64,000 nucleotides of DNA from Poseidonibacter parvus (GTDB lineage Bacteria; Campylobacterota; Campylobacteria; Campylobacterales; Arcobacteraceae). The notes beneath the pieces are model-generated. The model made no database searches, was not told the DNA's origin, and worked only from the letters and a program-made list of their open reading frames with translations. The stretch spans positions 2,046,001-2,110,000 of the forward strand of contig NZ_CP019070.1 in assembly GCF_001956695.1 (NCBI RefSeq). Direction: 5' to 3'. Each line of letters opens with the position of its first letter. Positions within the stretch are counted from its first letter, which is position 1. Positions 29,501-37,400 of this stretch are shown in pieces. Both the position numbers and the translations under genes were made by a program.

Positions 29501-32256
29501 TCTAAGTTTTCAATATTCTTAATTTGAATATTTCCTAATCCAGTATTTTGTTCTTCATCATCATCTAAATCAACCGTAATACTTTCTGTTTCATCTTTAA
29601 AAGTTAATAAATCATCACTTCCAGAACCACCATCTAAGTAGTCACTTCCAAGAACACTACTTCCATTTGATGTTAGAGTATCATTTCCACTTCCACCTAA
29701 TAAGGTATTGTCATTAGCATCACCACTAAGTGTATCATCAAATGCAGAACCAATAACATTTTCAATTCCTGTAATAGTATCAATACCTGCATTTACAGTG
29801 TCTTGAGCCTCTTGCTCAAGTAAAGAAACAGCAACTCCACCTAAAGCATCACTATAATTGGCAATATCTTCACCTTCACCACCATCAATAGTATCATCAC
29901 CTAATCCACCAGTTAAAGTATCATCATCTAGTCCACCAAGTAATGTGTCATCTCCTGCAGCTCCATCAATAACGTCATTTCCTTCATTACCATCTAGAAC
30001 GTTGTTATTAGAGTCTCCAATAATCTCATCATCAAAATTTGAAGCTATTACATTTTCAACATTGTAAAGTCTGTCAATTCCATCTCCACCTTTAGCACGA
30101 TTAATAGATAAATCAATTTCTTCTGCAGAAGAAGCATCTGAAAAATCTACAGTATCAATACCCTCTCCTCCATCAATTGTATCGTTCCCAGTATTCCCAA
30201 TAATTAAATCATTACCATCTAAAGCATTAACAATATTGGCATTTGAATCACCTTCAATAATGTCATCATAGTTAGAACCTGTAACATTTTCAAAGTCCCA
30301 TAAAACATCAGTACCATCAATTCCAGTAGCACTTCCTAATCCAGAAATATTAGGATCGTCTTCTAAAGTTACTACAACACCATTATTGTCAGAACTTACT
30401 GCATTTTCATAAGAAACTGTATCTATTCCTGAATCACCTTTAAGTAAATCTTCTCCTAATCCACCTTCTAATGTATCATTAAAATCTCCACCTTCTAATG
30501 TATCATCACCTTCATTACCATAAAGAGTATCAGCTCCAGATTCACCAATTAAAATATTTACTTCTGAGTTTCCTGTTAAGATATCATCATCTTGTGTTCC
30601 AGTTATATTTTCAATATTAGAAACAGTATCTGTTCCATCACCTGTTACAGTTCCACTTATTAAATTAGCATCTATACCTATGTTATCTTGGTCATCAATT
30701 GTTGAAAAGTCTAAAGTATCATTTCCAACTCCTCCATCAACTGTGTCATCACCAAGACCTGAAGTAATAATATCATCACCAGAATTTCCATAAATTGTGT
30801 CATTTTCGATTCCTGATATAACTGTATCATTAGAAAAACCACCATTAATAGTATTTTCAACCGTTTCTGATCCATAAATAATATTATCATTTATATTTGT
30901 AGTTACTACAAAACCAGATTCAACAAGTTGACCTTCTGAATTAGTAAATGATTCAAAAAGATATTCATCAGGATCATTTATATTCCCAACTTCTTTGACA
31001 TTTATTCCATAGCTTTTTTCAAATTCTAATGTTGTTTCAACAGGAATTTCTACAGTTGCTTTATTTTCTTCTGAAACATTATCAATATTAAATTCAGATT
31101 GTGCTTGAATATTAATCTCAAGATTTGGATTAGTTTGAGATCTGTTCATAGAAAATTCAATTTGAATATTTCCTTCTGAATCAAAAGTAAACCCATCAAT
31201 TTCATCTGTATCAGGATCATCTTTTTGGATTACCCATTGATTATTTTCAACTGTTCCATAATTTGCAACAAAATCATCTATATTATCACTAGCGCTTAAA
31301 GTAACTGATTCAACTGCATAACCTTCAGGCTGTTCTGGGCTAATTGTAATTGTTCTACCGATAGTATTTTCATCAAAATATTCACTATTATCTGCATTAA
31401 TAACAACACTTGAGGCTTGGATACTTGTTACTGTAGAATAATCAATAACTTCAGAATCTGTTTGTTTTATAATTTCAGTTCTATCTACAGTAGTATTTGT
31501 TTCAGGATAAATATTACTATATCCACTACCTCCACCACCTTCAACTGTAAGAGTTTTAATACCTGCGTTTGAAACTGAAGTATCAGAAGAAATTCCTATA
31601 TGTTGAATATCAATATCAAAACTTAAAGTGGGAGTTGCACCTTCTATAACTGATTCTTCAGAACTAGAACTTGAAGAGCTATCTGAATCATTTGAAGTAA
31701 ATTCGACTTCTACAACATCAATATTTTCAGCTGGTGTATCAAACTCTCCTGTACTTTCACTTTCACTTATACTTTCACTAATAAAATCATTCTCGGCAAC
31801 TGATTCATTTTCTATAACTATTACTTGAGGGGCTTTATCTTCGTTTTCTTCTGTAGTTTTATTCTTTTTTTCTTCATCTGATGTGGCGTCAGGGATATTA
31901 ATAAATTCATTTGTAGCAACAGAAGTTATAGGTAGGGCATTTACTTCATCAATATTTGATAGAATATTTGATAAAGAAATTGTTTTGCCTCCTGTTAAAA
32001 ATGATGGAGGGGTATCACCATAGGCCATTAAAGCCATTGATACAAAAGTATAAGAACCAGCATCTGGTATTTCTAATACAATATCTCCTCCTACTAATTT
32101 AAAATTAGCGTTCTCTAAATCAAACCCTAATAATTCAAAATCAATTTTATCTCCAGGCCTTACATAAACGGCTATATTGTCGCCGTTTTCAGGTTTACCT
32201 TTTATTGCTACTTTTTTGTTTAAATATTTAACAAACTTAGAATCTTTAGTTGCCAC
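1..32256 (-). CDS. Giant RTX / calcium-binding repeat surface protein (type I secreted adhesin), C-terminus beyond window
   Basis: A single minus-strand frame starts at a GTG at 32256, preceded by AGAGGA seven bases upstream and an in-frame TAA further up with no ATG between. Lines translated across its length showed no stop, giving 10,752 codons to the edge. Residue number is (32256-n)/3+1. Residues 1-100 form a beta-rich N-terminal region without a Sec signal peptide, as in LapA/BapA-like type I substrates. An acidic linker with seven consecutive serines lies near residue 195. Residues about 463-9573 are RTX modules (GGxGxDxL nonapeptides, VDYS and IENI/V motifs). Residues about 9574-10752 are Thr/Val/Asp-rich beta-strand repeats. 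Family knowledge suggests calcium-dependent folding outside the cell and a role in adhesion or biofilm; that role is inferred. The C-terminal secretion signal is outside the window. The three-gene exporter at 51047-56222 is its likely partner. Confidence 0.9.
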   Translation of the reverse strand, partial: MATKDSKFVKYLNKKVAIKGKPENGDNIAVYVRPGDKIDFELLGFDLENANFKLVGGDIVLEIPDAGSYTFVSMALMAYGDTPPSFLTGGKTISLSNILSNIDEVNALPITSVATNEFINIPDATSDEEKKNKTTEENEDKAPQVIVIENESVAENDFISESISESESTGEFDTPAENIDVVEVEFTSNDSDSSSSSSSEESVIEGATPTLSFDIDIQHIGISSDTSVSNAGIKTLTVEGGGGSGYSNIYPETNTTVDRTEIIKQTDSEVIDYSTVTSIQASSVVINADNSEYFDENTIGRTITISPEQPEGYAVESVTLSASDNIDDFVANYGTVENNQWVIQKDDPDTDEIDGFTFDSEGNIQIEFSMNRSQTNPNLEINIQAQSEFNIDNVSEENKATVEIPVETTLEFEKSYGINVKEVGNINDPDEYLFESFTNSEGQLVESGFVVTTNINDNIIYGSETVENTINGGFSNDTVISGIENDTIYGNSGDDIITSGLGDDTVDGGVGNDTLDFSTIDDQDNIGIDANLISGTVTGDGTDTVSNIENITGTQDDDILTGNSEVNILIGESGADTLYGNEGDDTLEGGDFNDTLEGGLGEDLLKGDSGIDTVSYENAVSSDNNGVVVTLEDDPNISGLGSATGIDGTDVLWDFENVTGSNYDDIIEGDSNANIVNALDGNDLIIGNTGNDTIDGGEGIDTVDFSDASSAEEIDLSINRAKGGDGIDRLYNVENVIASNFDDEIIGDSNNNVLDGNEGNDVIDGAAGDDTLLGGLDDDTLTGGLGDDTIDGGEGEDIANYSDALGGVAVSLLEQEAQDTVNAGIDTITGIENVIGSAFDDTLSGDANDNTLLGGSGNDTLTSNGSSVLGSDYLDGGSGSDDLLTFKDETESITVDLDDDEEQNTGLGNIQIKNIENLEGGLGSDVLTGSSLKDNELYGLAGDDILSGRSGNDSLFGGEDSDTLIGGEGNDLLDGEEGIDTVDYSDSDAVKLILADTGLEAISTIGIEEDTVKNIENITGSEYSDTFGGNNEDNILDGNLGDDTLLASDGSDSLIGNTGTDTIDYSLRSNSIDVTLDENNSSILKESGIEKDTIFQVENVIGSQADDTISGDSNSNVLKGQEGDDTLSGGKGNDYIDGGEGNETKGDTVDYSYIDEVLTDSKGVNVDLSANSGIDLNNNNTDYIENIENVIGTKNADTISGDSQDNILDSGFGNDTLKGGAGDDTFLGGDGTDSVDYSDVSEDLYVDLKSLTPTEVATGQGTDTFDSIEGVIGGSGDDTLIGTTDANIISAEAGDDTLIGYGGDDTLDGGTGNDLVSFGFTSNDITLDLSDSNSQTSGIGEIVVTNVENIDGGFGDDILTGDDNDNILKGGFGSDTLIGNGGNDTLDGGKDSQSHRVNISNTASTFTVVVGTIILSTTNASANDETAMLDEILTQFNENNLDGSLGSLVVDGNELLIQSEETISITNGTDTVSNFIDVVDYSSLSDESIDVDLTKNEEQVNLEDGSKDTLNDIEKIIATNQDDNIVGDSNDNIFEGREGDDTLIGAAGDDTIFGEAGNDIIDGGEGSDILDGGTGNDTFISSINDGIDTIDGGADNDTIDYSTENDSVVVTLDSTAQTRVQIDGTDNDYIENIENIISGSGDDILTGDNNDNTFVSNDGDDTLSGGSGNDYLDGGDNTSVGDSVDYTYINNEATYDKGVNVDLENETANDMTDGTLVGLDILKDIENVTGTKNDDSIVGNTSDNSLHGEAGNDILEGAEGDDLLDAGLGDDTLKGGAGDDILDGGDGIDTADFSDANASVNIDLSSTSTTPVSIGAGLGNDTFISIEGAIGGNYNDSITGTDEANTLIGNAGDDTLTGGGTTTGYDYLDGGTGEDFVSYKDETGDVNINLGLTYTDTDNGHLYNDEDGSVDTYQDAGAAGNIQIVNIENIETGAGNDTLIGNTSSNTLLSGSGDDWLIGKAQSNVLDGESGIDTADYSHITSGVGLVANMNAGTDGSDLLGEVTYEANFVDDLKNIENIRATKNDDEIIGDTDDNVDNLFEGMAGADTIDGGSGNDTLYGNNITNNNSSDDGADTLSGGLGDDSLYGQSGNDTLIGNEGIDTLDGGAGSDTADYSYLNTQANGVAVDFNSSTANDSTDTDILVSIENAIGSLNSDTFIMKEENISNTVDGKAGVDTVDYSNYTASTDITVDLSDSSSQEITSGDNDTLLNIENLTAGLGDDKITGSSEDNILDGNEGSDTFFSSDGDDTIKGGVDATSNDIDLVDYSNESQKIVLTTNSGTNEYTVNKLASGKTDSLSEIEEVQGSDFADTMTGDSQKDVFKGGNSDDILSGAAGEDSLYGEEGNDTLSGGLGNDILDGGDNTASGDYVDYSSRTDGVNIDLSNSQAIVDIDNNDTFDANDEIDSILNIENAKGSEDNDDIKGSSLVNTLYGNTGDDTLDGGAEDDYLRGEDGDDTLIGGTGSDNLYGDAGDDTFKFGSVANESKDDFIDGGESSEINGDTVDYSSLTSAINVDLDDTDSVYVEVGSSNENHQIKDIENIIGTDLVDSITGNSDKNTLEGRDGNDILSGESGNDELIGGSGNDTLKGGSGDDVLKGGSGTDTVDYSEASEDLTVDISDGIKTISASQGTDTFESIEGVIGGSGDDELTGNSSENTLIGNAGDDTLDSGGTTNSGEIDYLDGGEGSDFISFKNNTNDITIDLSNLNEQNTDNANGNDLIIKDIENAEGGTGDDKITGNSSDNILKGGEGNDIFVGSLGDDTIDGEGHSTGDSVDYSKLTAGVTITATGASAYTVEKEDGTDTLTNIENINATDFDDILYGDASSNTLYGGNGDDYIDGKAGDDFLYGEADDDILIGGAGNDLLDGGTGNDTADYSDALSEGVTVDLNTAGYNDGSTGQIVSTELGTDTLNSIENIKGSDFADVLTGDSNANIINAGSGDDEITGNGGADTLSGEDGDDTFKGDEFTDSKIDGGSNTSVGDTVDYSTLGATENIKVTLNDIGFADVEINDTQDHEIANIENIIAGSGADIIQGNSSDNTLDGNGGEDTISFEDSTNSVYVNLGNTISNIDIDGDNDADISEDDIDAQTARGSDIGTDTLYGFENILGGNAADTLVGNEQDNIIDGSSGDDILVGGDGSDAIIGGSGNNTVSYATDSSGINVSLDQGNGIDGYGKTDTYTDIDNVLGSSENDIIEGDSNDNILDGSAGIDTLTYENSNAGVTVDLSITTQQNTVNEGLDTISNFENLTGSGGNDSLTGDDNVNVITGNVGNDYIEGKAGADLLYGGVGNDTFIINEGDGNDTIDGYIDGQDDGNTDGSLNSDTVDFSSLNSTVTVDLETNNNAVISDGTTVSIANIENIIGTDGNDVLIGNDEINTLTGGTGDDEITGNSGADKLEGDEGDDTFKGNDFTGDDIDGGTGEESLGDTVNYQDITSSVIVDLEDNGETTTVQIGSNSTDHTITNIENITGGTGDDKITGNSSDNILKGGEGNDIFVGSLGDDTIDGEGHSTGDSVDYSKLTAGVTITATGASAYTVEKEDGTDTLTNIENINATDFDDILYGDASSNTLYGGNGDDYIDGKAGDDFLYGEADDDILIGGAGNDLLDGGTGNDTADYSDALSEGVTVDLNTAGYNDGSTGQIVSTELGTDTLNSIENIKGSDFADVLTGDSNANIINAGSGDDEITGNGGADTLSGEDGDDTFKGDEFTDSKIDGGSNTSVGDTVDYSTLGATENIKVTLNDIGFADVEINDTQDHEIANIENIIAGSGADIIQGNSSDNTLDGNGGEDTISFEDSTNSVYVNLGNTISNIDIDGDNDADISEDDIDAQTARGSDIGTDTLYGFENILGGNAADTLVGNEQDNIIDGSSGDDILVGGDGSDAIIGGSGNNTVSYATDSSGINVSLDQGNGIDGYGKTDTYTDIDNVLGSSENDIIEGDSNDNILDGSAGIDTLTYENSNAGVTVDLSITTQQNTVNEGLDTISNFENLTGSGGNDSLTGDDNVNVITGNVGNDYIEGKAGADLLYGGVGNDTFIINEGDGNDTIDGYIDGQDDGNTDGSLNSDTVDFSSLNSTVTVDLETNNNAVISDGTTVSIANIENIIGTDGNDVLIGNDEINTLTGGTGDDEITGNSGADKLEGDEGDDTFKGNDFTGDDIDGGTGEESLGDTIDYTNLVTTNINVILGENGARTDVTVGNQIADHSIANIENITSSDVGNDSIIGNSSINTIKGMGGDDIIDGGDGDDNLDGGTGNNTLEFNEVSSGVNVNLSGNDYTYNTTTIASNSAISVSTDTDLDGTNDTDTITNFSNISGSLYKDILIGDLNSNTINGGDDSDTIDGLDGNDNLQGGAGNDLFIMGASDGDDTVDGGSGSGDTISYENNASNQAINVTLNADTNAQVTIANGTNDSNIKNVENVIGGAGNDIVDGDIYKNILTGNDGDDQFSGNVGNDTLYGNSGEDTLKGDSGDDELFGGADDDLLRGGDDNDILYGGDLSNIEADADTGETGTGNDELKGESGEDTLYGRDGDDILEGGDDNDELYGGTGDDELSGGDGDDIIDGGEGSEVVGDTVDYSSKTGSIYLDVNLMNQDSSGYASATIGSEEDSLKNIENITGTTGADYIGGDNDNNLIDGFQGDDTIVGAGGSDTLKGGDGDDTFKAGLDDDTSTLQDKILEDGDDGVDYIVGGEGQEDGIGDTVDYSAFGTSHNISIDLNETPDTNGYVTVNVANTSSNDLLKEIENITGSKGDDIIKGDDDNNILDGDEGDDTLSGADGIDTIKGGLGQDTITFIDSTNAVTVDLSDTDGDGYEVSNDGFGNKDDLSSIEIVIGSTHDDSLTGSSNTDTLIGDLGDDKFYATAGSDDIYAGSIDSNGIHSVENGEYNKVYYDNAAKVYVDLSTTLTDAQGNVYSEALKSNTILDDGFTNLESTDHLYGMINVAGSSSFDTLIGDSQGNKLEGKAGNDLIQGNDGIDILEGGSGNDTFIATSASDGADTIYGAYEESTSSDGSDTVDYSALSSSNQITASLEDGITSSNILVNDGDTDWVTNIENIIATQGDDNVTGNSSSNILSGQAGNDILSGQAGDDILYGEIGDDILSGGLGNDSLYGGDEDGNDTSTSDTVTYEDSATAVIVNLEDGTATGEGSDTLIGIENAIGSDLDDTFKSKFDTDNSFDGGAHNLGDTVDYSDLTVNVITEDKIVSDGSSVQVYQGGNVTATDTLIDIENIIATDGNDTLTGDNSDNTLKGLDGDDLLEGKSGNDHLDGGTDGETNGDTANYSYSNSSVTVDLEAGTGIVDANDSDTLVNIENVIGSTQADSFKGDNAVSNIFNGGTTSLDDALNSTIGEHANDEDDTVSYEDSSNAIVANLDTNQVVINGLVTDYLYNIEHVTGSDEDDEFTGNSDDNSLVGGSGNDTFYIIDVDNGNDVIEGDTSAGNDGLRDTIDYSAISNSYNLNANLIDNTLDIRNASDNSLADSDTVRNIEDITGTAGEDTIRGNSDKNILSGADDTDTIYGEAGNDEIYGGSNTVTDTTEYELLDGGSGNDTIYGGSGNDSILGAGDLDTLYGEEGNDRIEGGSGADSIYGGEGDDSITGDAGEDLIYGGIGVDTIKGGSEADIIHGDDEAHSTSDGNDYLEGNDGTDTLYGGAGDDTISGGANDDKIYGGDQAGTDSSNNDTVTYEGAINGVTVDFVNDEATGEGTDELDGIENAIGSTYDDTFISKLTVSNKFDGNEGNETNGDSISYVGVNVDSSQEDQDNVVIDLSSAADAEGYYEANIYQDGVIVTTDYLKDIENLTGSAGNDVLTGDSDVNTLTGLDGDDILSGQGGSDVLVGGEGSDTASYVEKTIGVTVDFTNNTATVGSGPEVDTLDSIENAIGGTGKDIFIMNEDGVENKIDGSGDDDTISYENYTSNAVRVNLSYEDEQDVVTNDGDTIISVENAIGSTKDDTFIGSDSTNSFEGGAGNDTFIAGTDTNNDDSIENVDDGADYFDGGVGTADWADYSVIEDDGIESTKGIEVTLDSANETTVTVNGQTGTDTILNVEHIKGTADNDSIQGDVQNNSLVGNAGDDVLSGEDGKDILLGGLGNDSLLGGAGDDTLQGNEGDDYLTGSLGNDKIYGGTFDGTTHVDDALDIDTVDYTNALESLTIDLDLAAAGGLAVDGTIEGKLVGSTGDDGQGIDELYGIENIIGSNFTGDIIYANSSTNVIDSQSGNDEIEAREGDDTVLAGSGDDTIIASSATDGADYIDADTGNDTLDYSVLTSSNNIEVDLSQVATHDFDGSGGNDSWEVNIAGTTGNNDIVKGIENIIGGAGTDTIIANAQENVIQGGAGTDTLSGGDGIDTIYGFKKGETESSVEFDTVSYSYLTSKAVSVDLEAGTATVDSNDSDTLVSIENVIGGDLNDEITGSSQVNSLEGGDGNDTFISSLGDDFLYGGNVTSGTHTDSHTTGDTADYSNSINTDNNLVVNLSNTLNDGNDYTSAQVRLNSDNSTVYTDKLYAIENISATANDDTLTGSDSSNTLSGNDGNDILQGLEGADKLDGGDGDDIFIVDENDISDTGNDVIIGGDGSDTINYNGITSSGVTIDFGTGSTATVNIGSYSHTLEEVENITGTEQNDDLTGNSSVNTIQGMGGDDSVYGQEGADFLYGGNDQADATSSGNDYIDGKEGDDKIYGGDGTDELIGGSGKDTIYGEDGADIIKGENDDDIIYGGDGADDINGGLGADTIYSGDGDDVITFEQADNKTDIVYGGDASADSGIDTVDYTQAIKGMTVNLANGNAQGTATSADQGTDSLYGIENIIGSDLEKDVITGNDDVNTLSGQGGNDTLYGGAEADTLLGGADDDELHGGTENDSIDGGIGDDVIYGDEGSDTLVGNEGSDTFIATSANDGIDTITGGTGSDTIDYSVITDTSNSVTATLLASGDSTVTLASGDNDTINTINNIIGTSGDDVFTGSSLVNTFEGGDGIDEVRYDYDNTSGVDVDLEAGTASENGGSVDTLTTIENIVGSSYDDSFVTSSTVSNVIDGGESDVNGTESKGDTIDYSSRNDAITVTLNGGVDTTVDIADTTFDDTISNIENVIGSTVADNITGDSDENTLFGMSGADILDGGAGDDYIKGGDNDDQITGGLGADKLFGDAGNETFTGTELLDFTGDEIDGGDDTDTVDYSLVTGITAGVNVTLNDATIAQVNLDANANNHTIVNIENITGTNFVDTITGDLNNNTLFGNDGTDEISGGAGDDYIDGGDNSDNDENSTVYEILDGGTGADTIYGRAGNDSIIGGDDSDKLYGGTGNDILDGGAGEDTLTGNAGDDTFFGGAGNDQFIGGSGSDTADYTGVASDIIANVSTNATGTDIGIDIYSGIENITGGVGKDTLTGSDGENTLLGSEGDDTISELAGNDVVEGGDGNDYIYAGEGDDTIDGDGGTIDGTSDTLDYSSIDVNDDSRIYNTQAITGISVDLNDNNGQYIHNEFGTDTITNIENIVGSNKADYILGNTGDNTLDGGNGNDYLVGGEGSDKLIGGNGTDTVNFTDASGTVIVDMTKSQTDGSEDTYKIENDGYGNKEFLDGVENILTGDGADTIYGDAQANIIETGAGNDTIRGGEDADVIDGGADEDTADFSDLAYGVTVDLDTNDDGSKSGTASSNSKVDTLRDIENVIGTNRSDNISGDEYSNTLFGGAENDILKGLDGQDYIDGGEGTSDTIDFSDGTEGIIVDLSTTQTLDTESTYRVQNDGFDNKEFVTGIENITGTDYADDITGDDENNLLDGGANDDIIKGGAGSDILIGQTGADIFSGGSGDDYIYGNEENILSEDSSRDVVDYSNASNIISLNLSSSDSTIELSEESSTTLSTQTAVGEGTDKLYDIQDVIGSNLADTLIGDENINSISGNGGNDLLSGGLGADVLQGQGDNDTILGGLDGDYIYGGTYDGSTHIDSGIDTADYSYITDTTAINADLSLSAEQVKDSVTTTNADNLFGIENVKGTKNIDTLKGSDDFTEINVLDGYKGNDTFYASKGVDTFIGGDGTDTLDFSTIDVANADENRVIVDLGLEQVTDDGYQNSSVAVIDVVKSIEIVLGTNGDDQLRGSSEANTLIGGDGNDTITGIAGSNLLQGEADNDSILGGSETDTIEGGTGDDILDGAVGDDSISGGDGVDTINKSAGEGNDSIDAGIGNDIIYSGVGSNLITGGDDSDTLTYEQITSSKIIANLGSGVDGDFGTVTIGSNIDTLEDHIEILKGSASTDTIYGFNDSINTLAGADYSDTLYGQSNNDSIYGGIGNDTIYGGSGNDTISGQAGDDEIDGGTGTDTLDFNDALKAVEVYLDAKDEDGNDTVNSVEVVQDGFDGQDQVVSISNIIGSEYGDTIKGNASSNNIKSGEGDDTIFATSGTDIIDGGNHNSGSGGGDWLDYRTFTSGIDVVVNGTNISNIENLFGTIENDSLTGDSLNNTLDGNEGNDELNGGDGNDHLLGNDGIDILIGGDGIDTYDGGADDDSISFFDVEASVDVDLSTSSVNEDGYGNEELSSITDIENIIGTSVYGDTLSGDDDTNTIFGHGGGDTLDGNGGTDTLYGGTGEDTLIGGAGVDELDGGEDNDTLYGGDGADIINGGDTGIDTIAFDNTWGDAAFDDTVNKIDVDLTNNRVNNDGYGNIDTLTNIDQVLGSNQDDIIRGDDAANDTLYGEEGDDTIYLSSTGTDYLDGGTGGETNGDWLSLKYAYISTVDLNSSTDNLHNFENVSGRDSSARNESAWGTTGDNTFIMYDGNDTVLGRNGNDVYDLGDGADRAYAGDGNDTLIGGVGEDILDYRGYSTGSSTNIILQDANIDTNDDGTADTSVTSTTQTVTISGLKTLSDGDYTFFSVTDSRGDTDLIYQEDDGTADFERFSLSNVADVFVGDNANNTVNGNEGADTLLGMDGNDTLNGGSDNDLIYGGIGDDVIAGSSGDDRLYGEAGDDDIDAGDNDDTIWGGAGTNNLSGDSGEDTIHDEEGTDTIDGGAAEDTVIFKEGTQGVVVDLGSNTSTDAFANDQTITNVENITATSLDDVIIGEDGVTNILYGLDGDDTFTVTTNESGDSDYIYGGDGDADKIILSSNVDGTVNDANSDILINPDSSPATYENTVDMTTDNNIEFISSGASNSTKFYDIENIDGSDKDDYIKADGENNTIDSGAGNDYIQGLGGDDELTLGAGDDIVEGGTGDDILDGGLDIDTLVYSSSTSGVTVNLETAVSTGVNIGTDTISNFENIVGSASGDTLTGDTSTSIGNTIYGQGGADFIYGLDGDDELHGGDNDDYIDGGVGADVMYGDAGNDIFITSAGDDTIDGGADDSDTVDYSTATGPLNVTLVDGAATVTIDGTDTLTNIENLTGTSSADLITGDSNNNTLIGNAGDDILTGNAGDDDLQGGAGNDRLYGGIGTNTIDGGESSETTGDWIDYSDLSSTDVTINLTAGTATATDLSDTISNIEHVKMGNGNDNVQGDIYNNSLLGGAGSDTLDVSQATSSVIIDLTDTTNKNGTTSGSNIGTDTFESFENFIGSSQADTLNTTDVSGISFDGLGDTDKIDYTTMTTAVTVDINGTNDITIDDTSAIDTLSNVEHIITGSGDDTFNYTGSSNVTTLDAGAGTDTLSLSGTVDLSGVTLLNFETIIVPENETATLSATNLDDEDFEIQILNGGTLIIETTSDENDHDFDNITFNKTGTGSVQLDVITTVDLTSHDIHGTGNIDVINVSGDVTLTETQATTATSITGSGTATIEVSTNSSTDFATLLDDSIESDTTVEFTADSTFDGDFGNSSILVDSSVTLTTTFDKLDSKTSNLSGAGNITLTDTNVDASDVDDVATAISGTLTATITTGAVDTTLATITNVNASDDITFTTNDPSADASDIVDLKVKVDNFNVDTIDLITENATNIGANATTVTQALTITGGTEAVTITGAISASDTNTIANATSGVVTATITAGAVKATLDAITDVDVGVDDVITFTTTDTSVNASDLVNLNAKVNNFTVSTIEEVTQDDGTITDVVTGLVLLDGDEDVTITGGDISVTDINTISSTSGVVTATANTGVAGTLTGLSTDDNDDITVNMAAADTSASDLKTIDSKTGIAINATVITKLTGNATDVKDVLATDSTITTVTDGSLAVDVSGSVSVADINTINADSATGVVTVGTVDTGNATTLAGLTTSNTDMITVELEAASTDAANINIINGATGVAVDAGSITELTGTATSIQTALAANTAGTITGLGTKAINVDDTVAASVINDIAGDTSGVVTATITAGAVKATLDAITDVDVGVDDVITFTTTDTSVNASDLVNLNAKVNNFTVSTIEEVTQDDGTITDVVTGLVLLDGDEDVTITGGDISVTDINTISSTSGVVTATANTGVAGTLTGLSTDDNDDITVNMAAADTSASDLKTIDSKTGIAINATVITKLTGNATDVKDVLATDSTITTVTDGSLAVDVSGSVSVADINTINADSATGVVTVGTVDTGNATTLAGLTTSNTDMITVELEAASTDAANINIINGATGVAVDAGSITELTGTATSIQTALAANTAGTITGLGTKAINVDDTVAASVINDIAGDTSGVVTATITAGAVKATLDAITDVDVGVDDVITFTTTDTSVNASDLVNLNAKVNNFTVSTIEEVTQDDGTITDVVTGLVLLDGDEDVTITGGDISVTDINTISSTSGVVTATANTGVAGTLTGLSTDDNDDITVNMAAADTSASDLKTIDSKTGIAINATVITKLTGNATDVKDVLATDSTITTVTDGSLAVDVSGSVSVADINTINA
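2521..3539 (-). repeat. Diverged beta-strand repeats between the RTX block and the 948-bp array
   Basis: In the giant reading frame this stretch encodes Thr/Val/Asp-rich sequence. It is related in style to the 316-residue repeat: the SGVVTAT motif recurs at its boundary and DDITFTTND occurs inside. It is no longer an exact copy, and it lacks the GGxGxD nonapeptides found at higher coordinates. It is the junction between the calcium-binding part and the younger tandem array. Confidence 0.7.
19775..21864 (-). repeat. 2,090-bp duplicated segment, copy 1 (pairs with 21989-24078)
   Basis: This segment recurs 2,214 bp further right at 21989-24078. The flanks diverge sharply at both ends, and 124 bp of unique sequence (21865-21988) separates the copies. 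By eye I found two differences: A at 20488 versus G at 22702, and A at 20578 versus T at 22792. Both lie in serine codons of the giant frame and are synonymous. The offset equals 738 codons, so the frame is preserved. It spans several whole RTX modules. Confidence 0.93.
21989..24078 (-). repeat. 2,090-bp duplicated segment, copy 2 (pairs with 19775-21864)
   Basis: This is the second copy of the segment at 19775-21864, in the same orientation and frame. The 124 bp before it (21865-21988) resembles the module just left of copy 1. That fits unequal recombination between two related RTX modules. The copy ends at 24078, where the sequence switches to an unrelated IEN module. Confidence 0.93.
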
Positions 32257-32427
32257 TTGTTTATCCTCTTTGTAATAGTGTTATATACTTTATAATAACA
32301 TAATCTGACTTAAGAATACTGAGTATCACAATTCTATAAAGATTTTTTAAAAATAAATATCAAAAAAATAACTTTTTCAAAACATTTAATAATTAGTTTT
32401 TGATAAAACTTTTACTATAATTCCGCC
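32257..32427. promoter_or_regulatory. Divergent intergenic region between the giant RTX gene and tlyA
   Basis: These 171 bp are very AT-rich and must hold the promoters of both divergent genes. For tlyA, a TATAAT at 32416-32421 lies only six bases before the ATG. On the minus strand, AT-rich -10-like sequence (TATTAT/TATAAA) lies around 32285-32300, and the ribosome-binding AGAGGA lies next to the GTG of the giant gene. I see no clear operator or riboswitch. Confidence 0.45.
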
Positions 32428-33138
32428 ATGAGATTAGATCAATATGTAAAAGAGCACTTTAATATTCAAAGTAGAAATAAAGCAAATGAGCTTATAAAAG
32501 CAAATAAAATAAAAGTAAATAATAAAATAATTACTAAAGCATCATTTGAAGTTAATGATGAAAATAATGTTGAAATATTAGAAGAAGATTTCTATGTTTC
32601 AAGAGCAGCTTATAAGCTAAAATACTTTTTAGATGAAATAGCAAACTTAGACTTTAAAAGTAAAGAAGCACTTGATATTGGAAGTAGTACAGGTGGTTTT
32701 ACACAAATACTTTTAGAAAAAAATATTAACAGTGTTACATGTGTTGATGTAGGTTCTAATCAGTTACATGAAAGAATTAAAGATAATAATAAAATAACTT
32801 TTTTTGAGAATACTGATATTAGAATTTTTAAAAGCAAAGAACCTTTTGAAATAGTAACTTGTGATGTTTCTTTTATTTCTATATTAAATATCATTGAAGA
32901 TATAAATAGACTATCTTCAAAAGAAATAATTATTTTATTCAAACCTCAATTTGAGGTTGGAACAAATGTCAAAAGAGATAAAAAAGGTGTAGTAAAAGAT
33001 AAAAAAGCTATTACAAGAGCAAGAAATATTTTTCTTGATAAAACACAATTTTTAAACTGGGAACTAAAATATAACTCAATGAGTAAACTACAAGGAAAAG
33101 ATGGAAATGAAGAAGAACTTTTCTACTTTAGTAAGTAA
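32428..33138 (+). CDS. tlyA: TlyA family rRNA 2'-O-methyltransferase / hemolysin-like protein
   Basis: This 236-residue protein has an N-terminal S4 RNA-binding domain (residues 1-60, starting MRLDQYV). A FtsJ/RrmJ-type methyltransferase domain follows, with the SAM-binding motif LDIGSSTGGFT near residue 82, CDVSF and a KPQFEVG segment. TlyA proteins methylate ribose in 16S and/or 23S rRNA and affect sensitivity to capreomycin; older annotations call them hemolysins. Length fits the short Campylobacterota type. No Shine-Dalgarno sequence precedes the ATG, and a TATAAT lies six bases upstream, so the mRNA may be leaderless. The 3' end overlaps ribF by 38 bp, which suggests co-transcription. 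Confidence 0.92.
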   Translation: MRLDQYVKEHFNIQSRNKANELIKANKIKVNNKIITKASFEVNDENNVEILEEDFYVSRAAYKLKYFLDEIANLDFKSKEALDIGSSTGGFTQILLEKNINSVTCVDVGSNQLHERIKDNNKITFFENTDIRIFKSKEPFEIVTCDVSFISILNIIEDINRLSSKEIIILFKPQFEVGTNVKRDKKGVVKDKKAITRARNIFLDKTQFLNWELKYNSMSKLQGKDGNEEELFYFSK

Positions 33139-33946
33139 AAATACAATAACATCACTTGCTATTGGTGGTTTTGATGGAATGCATTGTGCACATCAAGAAT
33201 TATTTAAACATTTAGATGAAAACGGCGCAATTTTATCTATTGAATCAGGATATGCTACATTAACTCCTAAAAAATATAGACAAGAGTATTCTAAATATCC
33301 TATTTATTATTATGTTTTAAAAGATATAAAACATCTTGCAGGTGATGAGTTTATAAAACTTTTAAAAGAGCAATACCCAAAACTTCAAAAAATAGTTGTA
33401 GGTTTTGATTTTTGTTTTGGTAAAAATAGAGGATATTGTATTCCTCAATTAAAAGAGATATTTGAAGGAGAGGTAGTTGTAGTTGATGAGTTTAAAATTG
33501 ATAATATTCCTGTTCATTCTAGAACAATTAGAGAATATATATCAAATGGTGAGTTAACAATTGCAAATAAACTATTAAATAAAGAATATAAAATCTATGG
33601 AACACAAATCAAAGGTCAAGGTTTAGGTTCTAAAAGTTTTGTACCAACAATAAATTTAAAAGTGGATGATTTTTTATTACCACAAGCTGGTGTTTATATT
33701 ACTAAGACTATTTTAGATGAAAAAGAATATGATTCTATTACATTTCTAGGTCATAGAGTTACAACTGATGGCTCTTATGCAATTGAAACACATATTCTCA
33801 ATAGTGATATAAAAGATGATGAATATGAGATTCAAATTAAGTTTTTTAAAAAAATTCGTGATAATAAAAAATTCGAATCTTTTGAAGGACTAAAACAGCA
33901 AATATTATCAGATATTAATGAGGCTAAAGATTACTTTTTAAATTAA
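33101..33946 (+). CDS. ribF: Bifunctional riboflavin kinase / FAD synthetase
   Basis: This 281-residue protein makes FMN from riboflavin and FAD from FMN in the cytoplasm. The N-terminal nucleotidyltransferase domain shows GGFDGMHCAHQ (the GxFDGxHxxH motif) and VVGFDFCFGKNR. The C-terminal flavokinase domain shows a divergent GQGLGSKSFVPTINL segment followed by AGVY. The start at 33101 is preceded by AAGGA. A second ATG two codons later is possible. It overlaps the end of tlyA by 38 bp in another frame, so translation is probably coupled. Its stop overlaps the 3' end of the convergent gene on the other strand. Confidence 0.93.
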   Translation: MEMKKNFSTLVSKNTITSLAIGGFDGMHCAHQELFKHLDENGAILSIESGYATLTPKKYRQEYSKYPIYYYVLKDIKHLAGDEFIKLLKEQYPKLQKIVVGFDFCFGKNRGYCIPQLKEIFEGEVVVVDEFKIDNIPVHSRTIREYISNGELTIANKLLNKEYKIYGTQIKGQGLGSKSFVPTINLKVDDFLLPQAGVYITKTILDEKEYDSITFLGHRVTTDGSYAIETHILNSDIKDDEYEIQIKFFKKIRDNKKFESFEGLKQQILSDINEAKDYFLN

Positions 33947-34380
33947 TTATTTATTTCGAAAGTATATCTTATTTTTCTATATTTTTTATGATTAGAAATA
34001 ATAAATACCTTATCAAGTTTTAATCTTTTTTTTGTAAAAATTGCTTTTTCTGCTTTAAACTTTATGTTTTTATATCTACCAATCAAAGCATACATAATAA
34101 AATTTCCTTCTAAGAAATAGCCTTTATTAAAATCTATTTCTAATTCTTTAGTTGATAAATTACCATTTAGATAATAAGAAGATTCAGCTATTACTTTTTC
34201 TTTATTATAGAATTTGAATTTCTTTAATTTTTTTAGATTTATGTTCTTTGATTCTGCAGTAATTTTATATGCGATTTTTTCTTCTGTAATTTTATATTCT
34301 TTTATATCATATAAGTTAATTGTTCTAGAGTTTAAAATTGAAAAAGAGAGAAGTAAGAAGAATATAATTTTCTTGTACAT
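33943..34380 (-). CDS. Small exported protein of unknown function
   Basis: I do not recognise this 145-residue protein. It begins with a clear Sec signal peptide (MYKKIIFFLLLSFSI). The mature part of about 125 residues is Lys-, Ile- and Tyr-rich and basic, with alternating hydrophobic residues that suggest a small beta-rich periplasmic protein. There is no cysteine for a lipobox. It lies 26 bases beyond a terminator hairpin that follows the large lipoprotein gene, so it may have its own promoter. Its 3' end overlaps that of ribF by four bases. Confidence 0.75.
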   Translation of the reverse strand: MYKKIIFFLLLSFSILNSRTINLYDIKEYKITEEKIAYKITAESKNINLKKLKKFKFYNKEKVIAESSYYLNGNLSTKELEIDFNKGYFLEGNFIMYALIGRYKNIKFKAEKAIFTKKRLKLDKVFIISNHKKYRKIRYTFEINN

Positions 34381-34405
34381 TTAAGACCTAATTTTTTATT
34401 ATTTT

Positions 34406-34434
34406 ATAAAAAGAGAGTTAAGCCTCTCTTTTTA
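34406..34434 (-). terminator. Rho-independent terminator after the large lipoprotein gene
   Basis: A perfect 10-bp stem, AAAAAGAGAG with CTCTCTTTTT, surrounds a six-base loop at 34408-34433 and ends in a T run on the minus strand. It starts just past the stop codon of the 34437-39668 gene. The stem is symmetrical and could also act on the plus strand. Confidence 0.75.
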
Positions 34435-34436
34435 TA

Positions 34437-37400
34437 TTAATCATTTGGATTTATACCCGTTTGATTTTCAAAATATTGTAATGCACCACTACCTGTATAT
34501 AAATAATCAGAATCAGTATATCCTATTTGATTTATTTCAGATTCAACAATGTCATTAGAAGAATTAAGCTCAAATGACATTAGTACTTTGTAATCAGTTG
34601 ATAAATCAACTTTAATTTTACCATCCTCTTTTCTCCAACTTGCACTTGATACTTCTGCACCATAGCTGAAGTGATCACCATATTCATCTGAACCACTAAA
34701 CATACCTTTAGCCACAATACCATTTGACTTCAACATAAATGTAGTGTTTGCAGTTTGAAAATATGTGTTACCATTTGTAAATAGTGTAACTAATTCATCA
34801 ATATCTGTAGCACCATGATCATCCCAGCCCCATGTATCAGACTCATTTGTTTCAACAGTATTTGTAAACTTAATATCACTTTTAAATAAATCTTCTCCTA
34901 CTTGTACTGTATTCATTATTTCAGCACTACCTTCTTCTCCTGCTTGAGTAATATTAAAAGTACTAGATGTTGTAGTTAAATCTGTAGTAAATGTTTCAGA
35001 TTCAGAGTAAACATAAGTACCATCATCATTATCATACATTTTTAATGTAATAGAACCATTATTAACCGTCATAATATCATACCATGGATTCTTACCTGTT
35101 AATATAGCTGTATCACCTACAGATAATGTAGCTAGTGCTGCATCAGGATACGAATCAACTGTACTAAAAGAATGTACTCTTAGTTTTGTTGGAGTTGTGA
35201 TTTGATCATATAATGTACCATCATCAGAAGATAATCTTACTTCTGCTCTAAATCTAGCTTCATCAATACCTAAATCAAAAGAAGAATCAGTTGTAATAAC
35301 TTTTTCATCATAATTCTCAATTACCGTACCTGAACCATCAACTTTACTTACATTAAAAATAATATCCGCTCCACTTGTTGCAATGCTTACAGCAAACTTC
35401 ACAGAAGCATCATCATTTGCAGTTGAAGTTTCTGCAAATTTATGATTGCCATTTGTATAATCAGTATAATCTTCTGCCTCGATATTCCCTGTTGAATCAT
35501 ATCTTCCTACATAATATTGTATTCGATTATTTCTAAGTTGAATATGTGCATAAATTCTTTCATCAGCTGAATTAATATTATTCATTACAGCTTGGAAAGA
35601 ACCTCTACTTGTAGTTGAATCTACCTCATCAACATCTCGTAATCTAATTTTTGCTTTAATTTCTGATTTAGGTATATTAAAACTTCTTTTAGCTTGAGCT
35701 TTAGAAGAAATCCCATCTGCTTTATAAGCATTAACTTTTAAAGTACCATATTCTTCACTAACCTTTACATCATTTCCATTTACTAAATAATCACTAGAAT
35801 ATTTACTATTCCCCCATGTTGTACCTAGTGCTTCAACTTTTGTTTCATCTTCAAGCACAAAATCAATCATTTCTTGCCCTGTTAAAATAGTATCATCAAT
35901 TTTTGTAATACTTAAAACAATATCATCAATTTTTGAATTATCAGCAGTTGGCATAGTTTGAGGTTCTGCTTCTGCACTTTCAAAATGTGCATAAGTTACT
36001 CCTGAATATGAATCATACCAATCAACTACTTTACAATCTAAAGTACCTTCAATTTTAGCTTCTTCAACACTTATAATATCACCTTCATAACATAAGTTTT
36101 GCCAGTTTGTTCCAAAACTTGTAATATCTAAAGCTGTTGATACATCATACATCTTAGATAAATCAACTTTCACTTCCTTAATATCTTCATCATCATCTAC
36201 TTCTAAAGTATATGCAGTTGTACCAGCTAATGATAATTTAATTGAAGTTATCTCATCTTTATCTTCTTGAGTTAAACCTGTTTCTTCATCTTCAATATCA
36301 CCATCATAACCAAGAGGTAATTCTAATAATAAATCAGCAGCTTGAGATAGAAATGCTTTTGCTTCTGGTAATCTAGAACTTGCATCTGAAGTTAATTTAT
36401 AAACAGTCCCTTCGTTTAAAACAGCTGCTAGATCAACATTAATATTTCTATATTCGTTACCTTCATAATCTCTTATTTCAATATCAGCATTACTTCCCCA
36501 CTGATAAGATGATTGCTGTTTTAACTGTGCAGCGAAACTTAAAATACCCGCTCTTAAGGCTAAAGAATCATTATAATTCATATTTTCACCATCGTAAGTA
36601 TATACATCATCATCTGAACTAAATAAGTTTCCAAATTCATCACTAATTTTCTTTAATTCATCAGCAACTTTATTTAATTTTTGTGTTGATACTGAACTTA
36701 AGTTTGTAGCATCATCTTTAACCGATACAGTAACTGTGTTCATTACAGTTGATCTTACAATTGTATTAAGTGTAGAAAGTGAGCTAATAGCTGAACCATC
36801 ATCTAAATTTAATAAAGAAGCAATATCATCATCATTTGCAATTTCTGCAAGTGAAATGGATAATCTTACAATTTCAGCTTCAGGATTTGTATTTTCATTT
36901 AATAAATCTTTTGCTTCATTTAATTTAATATCAATATTTTCTGTTTCTAGATCAATTGATTTAATTTTTTCAATAGCATCATCTACATCTTTATTTAAAG
37001 GAAGACTTCCATCAGTAACATTTATACTAGCTGTGTACATTTGAGAAGATGCACCAGCAGTATCTTTAACACTAAACTCAAAAGTATCAGTTCCTGTAAA
37101 TCCTTCATCAGTTGTATACGTAAATGTTCCATCAAGATTAGATGTTAATGTTCCACCATTAATTGCTCCAAATTCAAAAGTAATAGTATCTCCAACATCA
37201 ATATCATTTCCAGTTAATGTTCCATTTAAAGTTAATGAAGTAGATGAATCTAAGTTAAATGATTGATTTGATGATGTTGGTGCATCATTTGAATTTTCAA
37301 TAACAATTTCAAATGTATTAGAAACGCTTAATCCTAATTTATCTGTTGCTATTACTTTAATATCAATCTCACCAACATTCTCATTTTCTCCTACTACGCT

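Larger units (their letters stand above)
3540..30870 (-). repeat. RTX module block, about 87 modules of roughly 100 residues
   Basis: Read on the minus strand, this part of the giant gene repeats a cassette. The order is IENI/V followed by xGTxxDDxITGD, then one or more glycine/aspartate nonapeptides of type GGxGNDTLxGG, then GxDTVDYS and xxVxVDL, then a variable linker ending in DTLxxIEN. Counting the IEN-like anchor by eye gives about 87 copies, an average spacing near 314 bp (105 residues). The number of nonapeptides per module varies widely, from one or two to more than ten. Such nonapeptides form calcium-binding parallel beta-rolls in the RTX family. Most copies have diverged from each other; the exception is the large duplication at 19775-24078. 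Confidence 0.88.

Noticed and set aside
11667..31828. Many plus-strand frames of 60-141 codons rich in His/Leu/Tyr or Ser/Pro
   Set aside because: These are antisense shadows of RTX codons (GGT/GAT/AAT give ACC/ATC/ATT). They recur at the duplication offset and have no independent protein features.
33101..33946. FMN riboswitch upstream of ribF
   Set aside because: ribF starts inside tlyA, so there is no leader to hold a riboswitch, and none of its conserved elements is seen.
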